64,000 nt of DNA, taken from assembly GCA_002989075.1 (NCBI GenBank), contig PSQN01000003.1, positions 1,484,865 through 1,548,864 of the forward strand, written 5' to 3'. Shown here piece by piece: positions 13,905 through 27,164 of the stretch. The stretch is from Arthonia radiata. Taxonomy: Eukaryota > Ascomycota > Arthoniomycetes > Arthoniales > Arthoniaceae. The number at the start of each line of letters is the position of its first letter. The stretch's first letter is position 1. The notes under the pieces are model-generated. The model did no database searches, had not been told where the DNA came from, and worked only from the letters and a program-made list of their open reading frames with translations. A program made the position numbers and the translations under genes.

Positions 13905-14740
13905 TAGCATTCTAGCTCGTTAAAAGCGTTACGTCTATAAAGACGACTCTAACGATAACAAGATTGTCCGTTCTCCCTATTACTACAGCACTACTTATAA
14001 GCCCGAGTCGCCTACAAAGTCTCGTCGGTCTACCTCCTCGAATCCCGCTTTTTGCGCTGTACCTGCGTTAATCTAATCTTAGCCAGAGGCTTACGTTCTA
14101 GTGTGCTGCCGTTGTATAAAGGCCTTGTTTAGCGACATAGCTGTACGTAGTAGTTCTTCTACGAACTCCGATTTTAAGCATTACGAGGACTAGACCTGCG
14201 AGTAGCCTAAGGGGTAGTACGCTAAGTGTGCTCGCTGTACTAGTGTTAGGAGGTTAGGAGACAAGTATAAGATAGTAAGTCTAATACCTCTCTATCTTAG
14301 ATACTAATTGACCCTATATTGATATGTACTAGGTTCCCGCTCGATAGAGACGTGCCTGCAACCTTCTTGTGCGCGTTAACTTCTTCTTAACCTTTAGCGA
14401 GGACGTCTAAGATAACAAAGAGTCTTTCTGCGACGACTATCTTACTCTACTTCGCGCCTTTTGCGTTTAGCTGTAGGCTTAGTAGCGCGGTCTAGGCACT
14501 AAGTCGGTCGAGTAGGCCGATACTAACGATTTTAAGTACATTAAGGCGCTACGTTAGAGCTTCGATTCTGGTATAGGGTTGTACGGCTCTTAGCCGCCTA
14601 CGAATAAGGCTCCTTACAAGCTAGCTATAGCAGGTCTAATTAATTAGATTCGAAACCGCGTTAACGGTAGTCGCAGCTGGGTCAAGTAGTATTACACCGC
14701 CGATCCGTACTAACTTCGGTACCAGTTCGAGTAGTCTTCT
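13905..14740 (+). other. Opposite-strand Cys-rich reading frame in A1
   Basis: This lies on the plus strand, opposite to pol, in the post-chromodomain region of A1. Readable stretches include CCRCIKALFSDIAVRSSSTN and YAKCARCTSVRRLGDKYK. That gives two close cysteine groups that could bind zinc, followed by charged, globular-looking sequence such as NDFKYIKALR. The A2 copy (3810-4620) keeps the same register despite heavy mutation, and there the frame opens with ATG. It is a fossil with many interruptions of the RIP type. The family is not recognised. It could be a dispensable accessory frame of the retroelement or a captured gene fragment. Confidence 0.45.
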
Positions 14741-17700
14741 CGTAGTTTTCTGTCTTTTGTTTGGCTAGAGTTTTAGTCTATATAAGTAGTTTTCCTTAAC
14801 CTATCGGAATAGTTCTATATTTTCTCCCTATACAAGTCTTATTTCAGCTTTTTTATAGCTTAAGCTTTATAATTATATATAAATAGTCTTAGAGTTTAAT
14901 ACTATACCAATTCTATGTTTAGAACTGTACTTTAGGTAATCCGCCTTCTCTTCGGCGTTATATTGTAGGCTAATTGCGTAGGCTTGTAGCCCTTTTTTAT
15001 CCGTATTACCTAGTTTATCTTAGACGCTTGCCTCTCGGCTTAGCGTCTTTACGCTTCTTAAATTTCTTAAGGGCGTTAGAGTCTTTAAGATGTGCCCGCG
15101 GCTTTATTATGTTATTTGCCTCCGACCACCCCTGCCACTTAGTCTAATACTAGTCTTTGTTCTTAACCTTAAAGCGGATCGCCTCAACGAGCCATTCTTT
15201 ATTACTATTGACTTCGACCGGACCAGGCGGTTCTGTACCGGGCCGACGGCGATATAGCTCCAGTAAGGACACGTAGAAGACAGAGTAGATGCAGTAGAAG
15301 TCTAGTAGTGCCAGCTAGTAAGCTTATTTATCTACTTTCTTAAGGATCCTAAATAGTCCTAAGCTTCGATCGTCGAGCTTCTTTATTGGCCTCTTTGTCT
15401 TAAGGTTTTTTAACGACAGCAGCACTAAGTTACCCACTACATAGTATTTTAGTGTATACTTAGTGTTGTATTATTCTATCTACAGACGCTAAGCTTTCTC
15501 TAGCTACTGCTTTATTTCTTGTTGGCGGAGAAGGCGTTCTTCTATATGCTTAACTGCTATAGAATGTTCTAGTCTAGACTACCTTTCTTCTTAACGGGAG
15601 GTGTTTTTACCGATAGAAGGGTCGTTCGGCTTAACTACGGTGCGGTACCAATCTAGCGGCGGCGCGCCGTCTAGTACGTCTGCAACGCGACCGAACGCAC
15701 ATTCAATCGGCAAAATTTTCGTCGATAAATAAACTTTTAAATTGTACGTAAAAGTAGCTTCTTCTAGATACTTATACTAATTATCTTAATCCTAAGAGAT
15801 ATAGATACGCAGATAGTTTTCAAGCTCCTAGTTCTAGCGCTCGATTTAGCTATCAGTTTGAGGGTAAAATACTGTGCTCAACCTTCGTTTTACGGCTAAA
15901 TACTAACAGAAGGTGCTCTAATATAAGCTAGTAAATACAGATTCTCTGTTAGACAAGAGGCTTCTCAGGAATCCTAACGTTTTCGCTCAGTGTTTGTAAA
16001 GCACTTCTATCAGCTCTATAGCATCTATAGTTTTACTAACTAGAATATAGGTTATAAACTTAAAGAAGCGGTTTACGACTATAAAAATTAAATCAACAAT
16101 GTTCCTATTCTTTAAAAAAACTATCGGTAGTTTAACAATAAAGTCTAAGGATAGGTCCTTAAAGAAGCCAATTGAGACCGGCATCGCCGCTATTTCATCG
16201 TATAGCTTATACCTCTTTACGACTGTCCGTTAGCATATATTATATTTAGTAACAAAGTTCTTAATATACGTTGCTATCTTTTTCTACGTATATTTACGTC
16301 TTAGAATTTTAAGGGTCTTCTCGACCTTAAAGTAGCCAGCAAGCTTATTATTATAATTTCTGCTTATAATTTTAAGCTTTAACGTAGAGTATTCTAGTAT
16401 TTAGATTTTACTACCTTAGCGCAACAACCTATAGCTATCGACTAACTATTCTACGTGCTTTAGAGACTCGGAGTCCGAGTCGGGCTCTATTGGGGCATCT
16501 AAGTCGATTTAACTCGCACGGCGCTTTCTTATACCGGCTTAATAGCGATCTATTGCCGTTTTGTTACTCTACTGACCTTTAGTCCCAGCTAATAATTTTA
16601 ACTCCAATACTTTCTGCTTTATAAAGGCGTTCCTCTGCTAAGCTTTAAGAATTAGAGTCGCAAGACCCCGAAAAGTATTATTGTAAGCTGTTTTGAGAGC
16701 GGTAGCTATAACTACCTTAACTCGTAATACGAGAGCTACCGGAAAAGGCTCTATATTAGTAGAGAAAGACGGACGCGTTTCTTGCTTCTAGGCGTCCTAT
16801 ATAAGGTCTGTATCTAACTCTAATCTACCCCCAATTTAAGCTACAGTCGCGTTCAGAGTTTTAGATCGGTAGCTAAACCGCTAACAGTGTTTAAACTAAT
16901 TTTTAAGTAATATAATTAAGGCAACAATTACACCTTCTTCTAGGCTAGAGGGCTCTTCCCTAGCACTAGGCAAAGTAGCATCTCTCCCAAGCTTCTGCTA
17001 TAGGCTCGGTAACATCTTATTAGCGTTGTCTTCCTTTGCTCTACGCAAATTCTTGTAATCTAAACGGCGCGACGGCGCGTCTGCTAGGTTCTTGCTACCT
17101 ATACGGTATAGTATTTTAAAGTTAAATGCTAACAGGTCTTCTGCCTAGCGCGCCTATCGGCGAGACAATACTTTCGTTATTATAAAATATTATAGATTAT
17201 TGTAGTCTGTTACGACCTTTACTAAGTACTGTGTATCAATAAGGTAATAGCGCTAATACTTAAAGCTAGCCTATATTGCTATAAGCTCTTTATTATAGGT
17301 ATTATATCTTAGCTCAGCGTCTACAAATTTCTTTAAAAAGAACGCTACCGAATATAGATATATATCCGCCTTGTTATCGGTACTAGTTCAGGCGGTGTCC
17401 GCTATATCTAGTATAGATAAGCCTAAGTTAATGTTTAATGGTAATAGCAATCGGCTATCTCTCCTTAGCTAAAGTAAGATATCTACTATTATAAAGTCTA
17501 ATGCGTTAGTTATTAAAACGATTAATAGTACCGGGTCAAAGTACGTTAGTACTAGTATATTTATAAAGGCTTGCTTCAGCGCTTTAAAAGCTTCTTATTA
17601 AGCTTTACCCCAGACAAACTTAACGTCTTTCGTTAGTACGTTTATTGGCGCTACGATACGGCTAAATCCGTAGATAAATCGCTGATAGAAGTTTACAAAT

Positions 17701-20630
17701 CCCAGAAAGGACAGAATCTGCTTTACGGTAGTAGAAACTAGCTATTCAGCTATAGTTCGTACCCTTTCTAGGTCTATTTCAACACCATTGACTTCTACGG
17801 TAAACCCTAGGAAAGAAACCTTAATAATATAAAATTAATACTTAGACAGCTTTACAAATAAACCCTATTTACGGAGCCTTTACAGGACTTCTTTAATATA
17901 GTCTTTATAGCTTTCCTCGTCTTTAGAGAAAATTAAGATATTATCTATATAAACGATACACACGGTATTAATAAGATTACCTATAGCTTTATAGATATAT
18001 GTCTAGAACGTAGTAGAGGCGTTTACTAGTCTAAAAGGTATTACCAGGTATTTATAGTGCCCGTATTGGGTACGAAACGCTGTCTTCTACTTATCTTCTT
18101 TATAGATATAGATACGGTAATAGGCATCGTAAAGATTAAGCTTCGTAAATACCTTCGAGCCTTGCAGGCGATTAAGAATCTTAGAGACTAGCGGCAATAC
18201 GTAGCGATTCTTTATAGTTACATTATTTAAACCACGGTAGTTAACATACAGTCTCAACGATCTGTCTGCCTTAGATACGAATAGGACCGGGGCACCCGCC
18301 AGACTAGTAAAGAGTTGTATCTACCCTTTCTTAATTATAGCATCTAGATACTTCCGGAGCGTCTTCAGCTTATCCTACGATACAGAGTAGATTAACTTAT
18401 ACGGAGGTTCTATACTATCCTTAAGCTCGATCTTATAAGTATGCTTACTAAGCGGCGCAAGCTTACTCGACAGTTCTTTAGAAAAGATATCTTTATATTT
18501 AGCGTACTAAGAAGGAAGCTTATTTCGCTTCTCTACTTTCTTAGACTCGCTATCTAGGATCCAGTCTAGCGGCAAACTAACGTTTAATAAGACCGCTATT
18601 TAATATTTATAACGTTTATCCGCTTCTATCTATAGAATCGCGGAGTAGTACTGTTTACCTCTTTACAAACATACTAAAATTACGTCTTTATTAACGATCT
18701 CAACAGATTTAGCTCCTGCTACCCGTTCTTCGGGCGCAGAGAGGTTTTCCTAAGCGATTGTTCTTATCGCCTAGCTAATCTAGGGCTCAACTTACTCAAG
18801 CTATAGGTATTCTAAGACAAGGCTGTATCCTACAAAGTTGGCCGAATATAGGTAGAGTTAGTAATCCCGTTTCTCTCTATATACATTTCTTACGGTTATA
18901 TTTACGTTATACGCGCCGTAGAGCTACAGCTTATTTTTATTAAGAAACTTAGTATACAGGAGCTTTACTTCATACAATTTTTGCTATCCTCTTTTAAGCA
19001 CAATACAATAATTAATAAGGTTAATCTCTATACCGAAATCTATTAGCGCGAGGACCTCTTACAGCGATCTGCCTAGCTGTACCGAGACTTTAATTCGTCC
19101 TCGCCGTTGATCGACAGCCTTAAGCTTTAGAGACGCGAGGCTTATCCTCGGGGCCTATCGTTTCCCCGCTTAACTAGCGTTAAATTGACACTAGTTTGGG
19201 GCGTAGTACATTTAGTGGTATAATACCCTTTCTAATTGTATATAAAGCAGATAATGTTTGTCTTACTATATATCGACCCTGATTGCCTCTATGCGGCAGA
19301 GCCATTGTCTCTTTATCGGACTAGCAAGTTGCCTCGTTCTCGATATAAACCGCCTCGTCCGCAGCCCGACCCCTATAGGGATGCTCTAGCGTTATAACCG
19401 CCACAGTTTGTACCCGATCCGCTACCGAAGCGATCTCGGTTTGTATTAGTGTTGCGGGCGTCCCGCGATACATTACGATCAATATTTATATATTAACAAA
19501 CTTTCTTCAGAAGCTCGTTCGTATCTTTAAGCAGGTTCTCTAAGAGACCTTACTCAATTAGCTTCGCCTTAATCTATAAAGATAAGCACGTATAGTAGAA
19601 TGCGGCCCGATTTGGGTCCAGTATCTTGCTACCTAGCAACTTAGTTTCTTTGTTCTATAGAAAGCTTAGAAAGTCCTCGAGCTTCTGCGTCGAACTCTGT
19701 ATCGACGTAAAGAACTTTTCTACGTTAGCTACAGTAGCTATAGCTAGGTCGACGATATATTCTATTACCTATCCTTTAAAGTACGCTCACACGTAGAGCG
19801 ACGTCTTCTCTTTATTCTTTTCGGCGTAAGTTCGCTATCTATCCGCTAGGTCTCTAGGGAGTCTCTAGACGTACTAGATAATAATACGAACGTTGTCGGG
19901 GTCTAAGACGTTAGCTATCTAAAATCTTTTCTTAATAGTCTAAGTTTATTAAGTGCCCGTAGAGCCTATAACTCTCTCGAGCTTAGGCGCCTCTTTCTTA
20001 AGGAGCTCGTTAATCTAGCTTTAAAGGCTTAAATCGCTCTATAGCCGCTTGCTACCAGCCCTCGAATTGCGGACGGACTAGAGCTTAACTTCGAGCATTC
20101 GCTTTTTAAGCTTAAGCTTCTTAATAGTGTGCTGCTACTGCTATGCTAGCAGTTCTTGTCTCAGCTTTCGTACCTCAACACTTAAGAAGGCGCTAAAGAG
20201 GGATTCTTCGCGGTTAGAGCCTTGGTGGGCCCCTTTGTCGTCGTTATTGTTTTGGTTTAAACTATCGTTCTTCTTAGTTTGCGATCTGCTCGGCGTCTAT
20301 TCGCCGGCTTATAAGCTCTCTTACTTATTGTAGTCGCTGAATTCTATATAAGGGTCCTAGTCTTCTTCAGCGTTAGCTATGTTTTGCTACGCTCTATATT
20401 CTACTTATACGGCGAATATAAAGCGACCACCGTCGCGTACTTAGTTCCTTGCTTGTTCTCTTCAAACACAGTACTTGCCAGCACCGGCCATCAATTAATT
20501 TTGATATTATTCATTTTAACGTGTGTACAGAGTCTCGGCTATACTCGATTATACCGAGTTGACCCCTAAGCGACGTCGATAAGGTACCTGACTGCCGGCC
20601 GCCCCCCTCGTAGGTTTAGAATAATTAGAA

Positions 20631-20826
20631 TGTAATCTGGGTGTAGGGCAGGGAGCAGTTAGGTAGCAAAAAGGGCCCAGATAGGCCCTACTAGTGTTCA
20701 AGCTAATTATTGAGGAGACCAGAAAGGAATGCGTCCACTAGAGGGAAGATATCCTCTAAGGATCGCAGCCTTCCCAAATAGACAACATTCCGTCCCAATT
20801 CGCCATCGGGACGTTTATGCATTACA
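20631..20826 (-). repeat. 5' LTR of A1 (196 bp)
   Basis: The best preserved LTR of family A: TGTAATCTGG...GCATTACA. It is followed at 20827 by the CTTAA duplication and the continuation of A2. Confidence 0.9.
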
Positions 20827-22983
20827 CTTAAGCTATCTTCTTCCTTAACGAGAGGTATTCTTACCAATAGAAAGGTTGTTTAGCTTAACTATAGTATGGT
20901 ATCAATTTAGCAGCAGTACGCCGTCTAGTACGTCTATAATACAACTAAATGTATATTTAATCGGTAATATCTTTGTTAATAAATAAATTTTTGAGTTATA
21001 CATAAAAGTAGCTTCTTCTAGATACTTATACTAATTAACTTAATTCTAAGAGATATAAATATATAGATAGTTTTTAAGCTTCTAGTTTTAATACTCGGTT
21101 TAACTATTAGTCTAAGGGTAAAACGCTGTACTTAACCTTCGTTTTACGGCTAAATATTAGTAGAAGATACTTTAATATAAGCTAGTAAATATAGATTCTC
21201 TATTAAATAGAAGGCTTCTTAAAAATTTTAATATTTTTGTTTAGTGCTTATAAAGCACTTTTACTAGCTCTATAGTATCTATAGTCTCTTTAACTAGAAT
21301 ATATTTTATAAACTTTAAGAAGCGGTTAACAACTATAAAAATTAAATTAACAATATTTCTGTTCTTTAAGCGTACTATTAGTAATTTAACGATAAAGTTT
21401 AAAGACAGGTCTTTAAAGAGGCTAATTAAAATTAATTTTGCTGCTATTTTACTATATAGCTTATATCTTTTTACCGTAGTACGCTAACATACGTTATATT
21501 TAGTAATAAAGTTTTTAATATACGTTGCTATATTCTTTTACGTATATTTACGCTTTAAAATCTTTAGAGTCTTTTTAACCTTAAAGTAATTAGCAAGCTT
21601 ATTATTATAATTCTAGCTTATAACTTTTAGCTTTAATATAGAGTATTTTAGTATCTAAATCTTATTATTTTAGCGTAATAACTTGTAGCTATTAACTAAC
21701 TATTCTATATACTTTAACGACTTAAAGTTTGAGTTAGACTCTATCGGAGTATTTAAGTTAATTTAACTTATATAGCGCTTTCTTATACCGGCTTAACGGC
21801 GATTTACTACCGTTTTATCGCTATATTAATCTTTAGTCTCAGCTAATAATTTTAACTCCAATACTTTCTACTCTATAAAGGCGTCTCCTTATTAAATTTT
21901 TAAGATTAAGGATATAAAACCTCAAGAAGTATTATTATAAGCTATTTTAAGAGTAATAGCTGCAACTATCTTAACTTATAATACGAGAGCTATTAGAAAA
22001 GGCTTTATATTAGTAAAGAAAGATAAATACGTTTTTTGCTTCTAGGTATTCTATACAAGGTCTGTATCTAACTTTAATCTACCTCTAACTTAAGCTATAG
22101 TTATATTTAGAATTTTAAGTTAGTAGCTAAACCGCTAATAATATTCAAACTAATCTTTAAGCAATATAATTAAGGTAGCAATTATATCTTCTTTTAAGCT
22201 AAGAGGCTTCTCTTTAGTACTAAGTAAAGTAGTATCTCTTCTAAGCTTTTACTATAAGCTCGATAATATTTTATTAGCGTTGTCTTTCTTTACTCTATAC
22301 AGGTTCTTATAATTTAAACGGCGTAATAGCGCGTCTGCTAGGTTCTTACTATCCGTACGATATAGTATTTTAAAGTTAAATACTAATAGGTCTTCTGCTT
22401 AGCGCGCCTGTCGGCGAGACAATACTTTTATTGTTATAAAATACTATAGATTATTATAGTTTGTTACAACCTTTACTAAGTACTATACATTAATAAAATA
22501 ATAGCGCTAGTACTTAAAGCTAGTCTATATTATTATAAGCTCTTCATTATAGGTATTATATCTTAGCTCAGTATCTATAAATTCCTTTAAAAAGAACGCT
22601 ACCGGATATAGATATATATCTATCTTATTATCGGTATTAGTTTAGACGGTGTCCGCTATATCTAGTATAGAAAAGTTTAAGTTAATATTTAACGGTAATA
22701 TTAATCGGCTATCTCTTCTTAGCTAAAGTAAGATACCTACTATTATAAAGTCTAATACGTTAGTTATTAAAACGATTGATAGTATCGGGTTAAAGTGTAT
22801 TAATACTGATAAATTTATAAAGACTTGCTTTAGCGCTTTAAAAGCTTCTTATTAAGCTTTACTCTAAATAAACTTAATGTCTTTTGTTAGTATATTTATT
22901 GACGCTACAATACGGCTAAATTTATAGATAAATTGCTGGTAAAAGTTTACAAACCTTAGAAAGGATAGAATCTGCTTTGCGGT
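20827..22983 (-). mobile_element. A2 fragment 3: integrase to RT
   Basis: Continuation of A2 after the A1 insertion. It aligns with A1 15585-17735 and is clearly more AT-rich. It contains the integrase, RNase H and part of the RT relics on the minus strand. It ends in GCGGT (22979-22983), one half of the duplication made by element F. Fossil. Confidence 0.85.
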
Positions 22984-23493
22984 TGTTAAAAAAGGTGCAG
23001 GGAAGAAGAAGAATACTACTACAAAGAGTAGAAAGACGAGACCAGCTTGAGACTAGTACAATACTTAGGCTTAATACAGGTACAATACTTAGTAGCAAGG
23101 AGAAGCTGTTGTTATATTATCTGTCTTATTAGCTAGAATCCTTTAGAGAGATCCTAGCTTATATATTTAAGTCTAGCGGCCCGTATAGAACTTACTAGAT
23201 ATCTGTTCTTTTAATAGAAGCTAGATAACCCGTAACTTACTATATAAGATAGTAATTCTATCTATCTAAAACTATTAGTCTTTAAGTCTATTCTGTATTG
23301 TCTTAGACTACGGGCCAGCTATCTAGAATAGGTTGTATAATGCTCCTTTTTGTTCTAAACTCGGGCTACTAGGCCCAACCCTTTAGATAAAAGGCTTATT
23401 CTATTTTAGACCGAGACAGCTAGTAGAACCTATTTAATACTCCAGGCCTCTAGAGGTTCCGGCTAACCAGCTAGTTGGTTAATTTCCAATACA
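22984..23493 (-). repeat. 3' LTR of F (510 bp)
   Basis: Begins TGTTAAAAAAGGTGCAGGG and ends near CCAATACA on the plus strand. It is collinear with 35304-35811, and its reverse complement matches 48026-48519. Confidence 0.85.
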
Positions 23494-26001
23494 CCCTCTT
23501 AATCGACTAGTTGTTTTAGCCGGATTGTAAGCTAATTTAAGTTCTAAACGTTAGTATTTTAGCCAAGTCGATCGGTTTTATTAAACCGTCTGCTAATTGT
23601 TCCTTTGTAGAAACGTATTTGAGCTCTGTTTGGCCTGCCTGAACGTTTTCTCTAACATAGTGATACTGTATATCAATATGCTTAGATTTAGCTCGGAAGG
23701 TAGGGTTTTTTGCAAGTTCTTTTGTCGAATTGCTGTCGGTAAGTAACAGTTTTACCGGCAAAACCGGGGTCTCCGGTCTAATTTGACCGGCTTGCCCGGG
23801 CAAGTATATGCTTGCCTGGTGCGTTAGAGCCCGCCGAGTCTTTTTATCCGCAGACTTTTTAAAAGTACCCGCTAAAACGGTAGTAATCGAATTTTCTTCG
23901 AAAATCCCGGACAGTTTGGTAGCAATTAATCGAATAAATAACTATTCCTTTATAGCTTCTTTAAGGGCTATATATTTGGCCTTACAAGAGCTTAAGGCAA
24001 TCGTTTTTTGTAGCTTCGAATTCTAGCTCAGAGCTCCGTTCCTAAGTAGAAAGATATAGCCGGTAGTTGATCTCCTAGTACCGAGGTCCCCCCCTCAATC
24101 TGCGTTACAATAGCCGGTTATACCGTCTATTGAGGGAGATTTGTAGTAAAGGTCAAGGTTAGGAGTTTTATCTAAGTAAGCCTAAAGGCTACTTAAAACT
24201 CTCTAGTGCTCCTTGCTAGGATTCGATATGTACCGGGCTAGTAGGCTAGTTGTAAAGGCAATATCGGGTCTTGTCTTTGTTGTTAGATACAAAATCGACC
24301 CAATTTGTTTCTGATAATTAGAAATATCGGCACTGCTAGCTTATTTAGGATTCGGTTTCAATTTTAAGCCGACGGGTTGCGGTATTTTTCCGGGCATTCG
24401 GCCGTTTTTCTTCGAGTATTTGATTAAAATTTTAGCCAAATAAGTCGACTGATCTAGGCGAATTGCTTTTGCCGGGCGATCTCGGGTAATTTTAATTTCT
24501 AGGAACTTACTAACGTCTCCTAAGTCCTTAACCGTAAGAGTCTTGTTTAGTTTCTGGTAGATTCCAGAGATTGTTTCAGTAGAATTGGATACAGCTAATA
24601 TATCGTCTATATAGGCGATTAAAATTGCCTGTTTTCTAGTTCTTCGAATATAAACCGACTGATCGGATACTAGAGGTTCGAGACCTATGCCCCTTAGTAA
24701 TTCTCGAAGATAGGCTTTCTACTGTCGGCCGGCCTGTTTTAGACCGTAAAGGGCCTTCTTTATTTAACAAACTTTATTAGTTCCGTTAGATAGGCCAGTT
24801 AGTTGCTTAATATAGACAACCTCGTCTAACTTTGCGTTAGAATAAGCTAATTTTACGTCCTATTGCTTTATTTTCTAGTCTTTCTCTGCTGCTAAGGCTA
24901 GTATAAGCCGGTAGGTAATTAAATTTACTATATTCGTAAAGGTCTCTGTAAAATTGAGGCCGGGTCTTTGCTAACAGCCCTTGGCTACCCAGCGGGCTTT
25001 AAAAATCGGCTTGCTCTCCGAGGGGTACTTAATCTTCGGTACTCAGCGCCCTTTTAGCGCCTTTTTACCCGGCGGCAGCTCGGTTAATATCTAGGTTTCT
25101 TAGTTAGCTAGCTCTTTGAGCTTCGACTGCATTGCGTCTAGTTAAGAAGGCCAATCCTTAGATGTTCTTATTTCCCCTAAGTTATTGGGCTCTTTAGTAA
25201 CTGCGACTAAGGCCTGTTCGGCGTATTGTTCTAGGTTATTGTATAACTCGTTAAACTAATTTTTGTCGGCGTTTTCGTATATAAAATCTATTTTCTAGGC
25301 GCAATCGATGTCTGTCCGGCCGGGGTCTTCGGTACTTCTGTAATCTAACTCGGTAGGAAGGTTAGACTCGTTTAGAGCTCTAGTTTGGTATAGTTCTTAT
25401 TTAGATTCGTCCGCTAGTTGTTAAGATATAGAGGGGATATACTATTTCTTATATAGAGAACTTCCTTCTTTATCGAGAGGTATCTTCCTATTATCTTAAG
25501 ATTTAGCGGTCGGATTTAGCTTATTTTTGAACTTAACTTTTAGTTGTTCTTCGGGCTCTTTAGAAATGCTCTTGGTTAATCGATTAACCGTAGATCTCCG
25601 TAGATCTCAAACAAATTTTCCTTTCTGGACGTAGACGTCTCTTCCCCAGTAAACCTTCCGGTTATTAGGGTCTAAGAGCTTATATTGGTTCGATCTGTAG
25701 TCTATTAGGATATAGGTAGTTGCTCTGGCGTCTAATTTTTTTGGTTTAGGTTCTTTGAGATAAGTAACTGAGCCTCAGATTTTAATAGTACTGACATCCG
25801 GTTTTTTGCCGTATTTTGCTTCGTACGGGGTAATAAACCCCAGCAATCCGGTATAAGGGGTCCTGTTGTAGATATAGGTAGCTACTTTTAGCGCTTTACT
25901 CTAATATATCTGGGGTAGCCCGGCGGTATAAAGCATTGCTTAAACTTTACTAATAATTGTTCGGTTAAAGCGTTCGGCTCGTCCGTTTTACTGGGGGGTA
26001 T

Positions 26002-26429
26002 TGTAACGCTGCTAGATTGTGTCTCCTAGCACAGAGGTTATAGGCTCAAGGGACAGGGGCAATAATAAGGAACAAGTAACATATATATAGTATAGGTAAT
26101 TAATTAAGGCTTTGGTTCAAGAACCGAGGCAACAGTCTAATATAATAGTAGACTGCTGAACGCAAAAGGTACGAGACACGTTACTGTCACAAGTAATTAA
26201 GTTTGAGACAGAGTAATAAGTTAAGTTGACCGATATCAGTCTACAGAGGTAGTCTACTATCGTAGCTATATAGTCTACGGCTATAGCCTCTATTCTATAT
26301 CTCCGCTAAACCCTGTTCTATATGTAACCCGCCTGGTTTAATGCTAAGTCTAGTTAGTAATACTAGTCTTTCTTATTCAGAAAATCTGTTGTAAGGCTGG
26401 TTCGGAGATCTAGTTATACAGCCGTTACA
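26002..26429 (-). repeat. 3' LTR of I (428 bp)
   Basis: TGTAACGCTGC...CAGCCGTTACA, with a 7-bp terminal inverted repeat (TGTAACG/CGTTACA). It is preceded by GGTAT and followed by the pyrimidine-rich complement of the purine tract. Confidence 0.9.
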
Positions 26430-26825
26430 CAATCCCCCTCTTAAGGTTAAATCGTCCTCGATTAACTAGCTGCGCTATAAATACTTATAAGTCGATCTAT
26501 CGCCCTTAGTGTTTTCTTTTCTGTAAGTTATTATACCGAAATCTCGTAGTACTGTTACTAAACCCCGCCGTCAGAAGCCGCTTTCTGAACCTTCGCGTAA
26601 ATCCTTTCGGTCCTTAAACAAGCCTCGGGTTATTCTTAACAGCATGCCTCCCTGTTTAAACTGTGTCCGACAGTCGAAGAGATGCCGTCTTATATACCGG
26701 AAGATTACTTACATTCCTTGTGCCGAGAAAGGGAAGCGCTGTAACGTAGCAATTATTTAGGCTAATAGTCTGTATTTTACTCGTTGTTCTGTATTTAGCT
26801 CGTGCTAACTTATCTTGTAGTGGAG

Positions 26826-27164
26826 GTGTTCAATTCTCGAAGTAACGAGATTCAAAGACGTTTAGATTCGGCCAATGAAGAAGCGCGTATTGCGCGTCGT
26901 AAGAGAGTAAAAGCTTAATAAGCCAAGTTAGATGCTAAGCAGGCTAAGCTTGCGGTTGAGCAAGAGCTAGCCGATTTAAACAAAGAGCGTGTCGATTTAA
27001 ACACTCGGAATAAGTTATTGAAATAAGAGGAGTTAATAGTAGAGTTAAAATATAACTAGTTAATGCCGAGCGGTATAAAGTTTGTTGTCAACGAGGCTTC
27101 ACCGGGTTAGCTTAACCCTGTTGGTACTAGTTCAGGAGGTGCTAGCAACGTTCAAGGTTCTTAA
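26826..27164 (+). other. Opposite-strand coiled-coil reading frame in I
   Basis: This lies on the plus strand between the chromodomain and the 3' LTR of element I, opposite to pol. It reads as strongly helical, charged sequence: SNEIQRRLDSANEEARIARR, then LDAKQAKLAVEQELADLNKE, then NTRNKLLK. A tail contains LMPSGIKFVVNE and ends near NVQGS. The RNKLL...EE...PSG pattern matches the opposite-strand frame of element C. It is a fossil with few interruptions. The start is uncertain. I do not recognise a named family. Confidence 0.55.

Larger units (their letters stand above)
12814..20826 (-). mobile_element. Ty3/gypsy element A1, structurally complete
   Basis: An 8013-bp minus-strand element flanked by perfect CTTAA duplications (12809-12813 and 20827-20831). 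It is inserted in another copy of its own family. Reading down from 20826: 5' LTR; gag (about 20100-19450); protease near 19030; RT (about 18600-17200) with a YID[DN] box near 17945; RNase H; integrase (about 16300-15700, including DFIVKLP and DLIFIVVNRFFKF at 16160-16050); a chromodomain (about 15240-15095, EWLVEAIRFKVKNKD); an unusual post-pol region of about 2 kb; a purine tract (AAGAGGGAAGGTAG on the minus strand, 13023-13010); and the 3' LTR. It is the least AT-shifted copy of the family here, so probably the youngest. The coding content is broken, with dozens of in-frame stops. Confidence 0.9.

Noticed and set aside
20631-20826. One LTR shared by two abutting family A elements
   Set aside because: The CTTAA duplications at 12809-12813 and 20827-20831 show that A1 is a discrete insertion and that A2 simply resumes after it.
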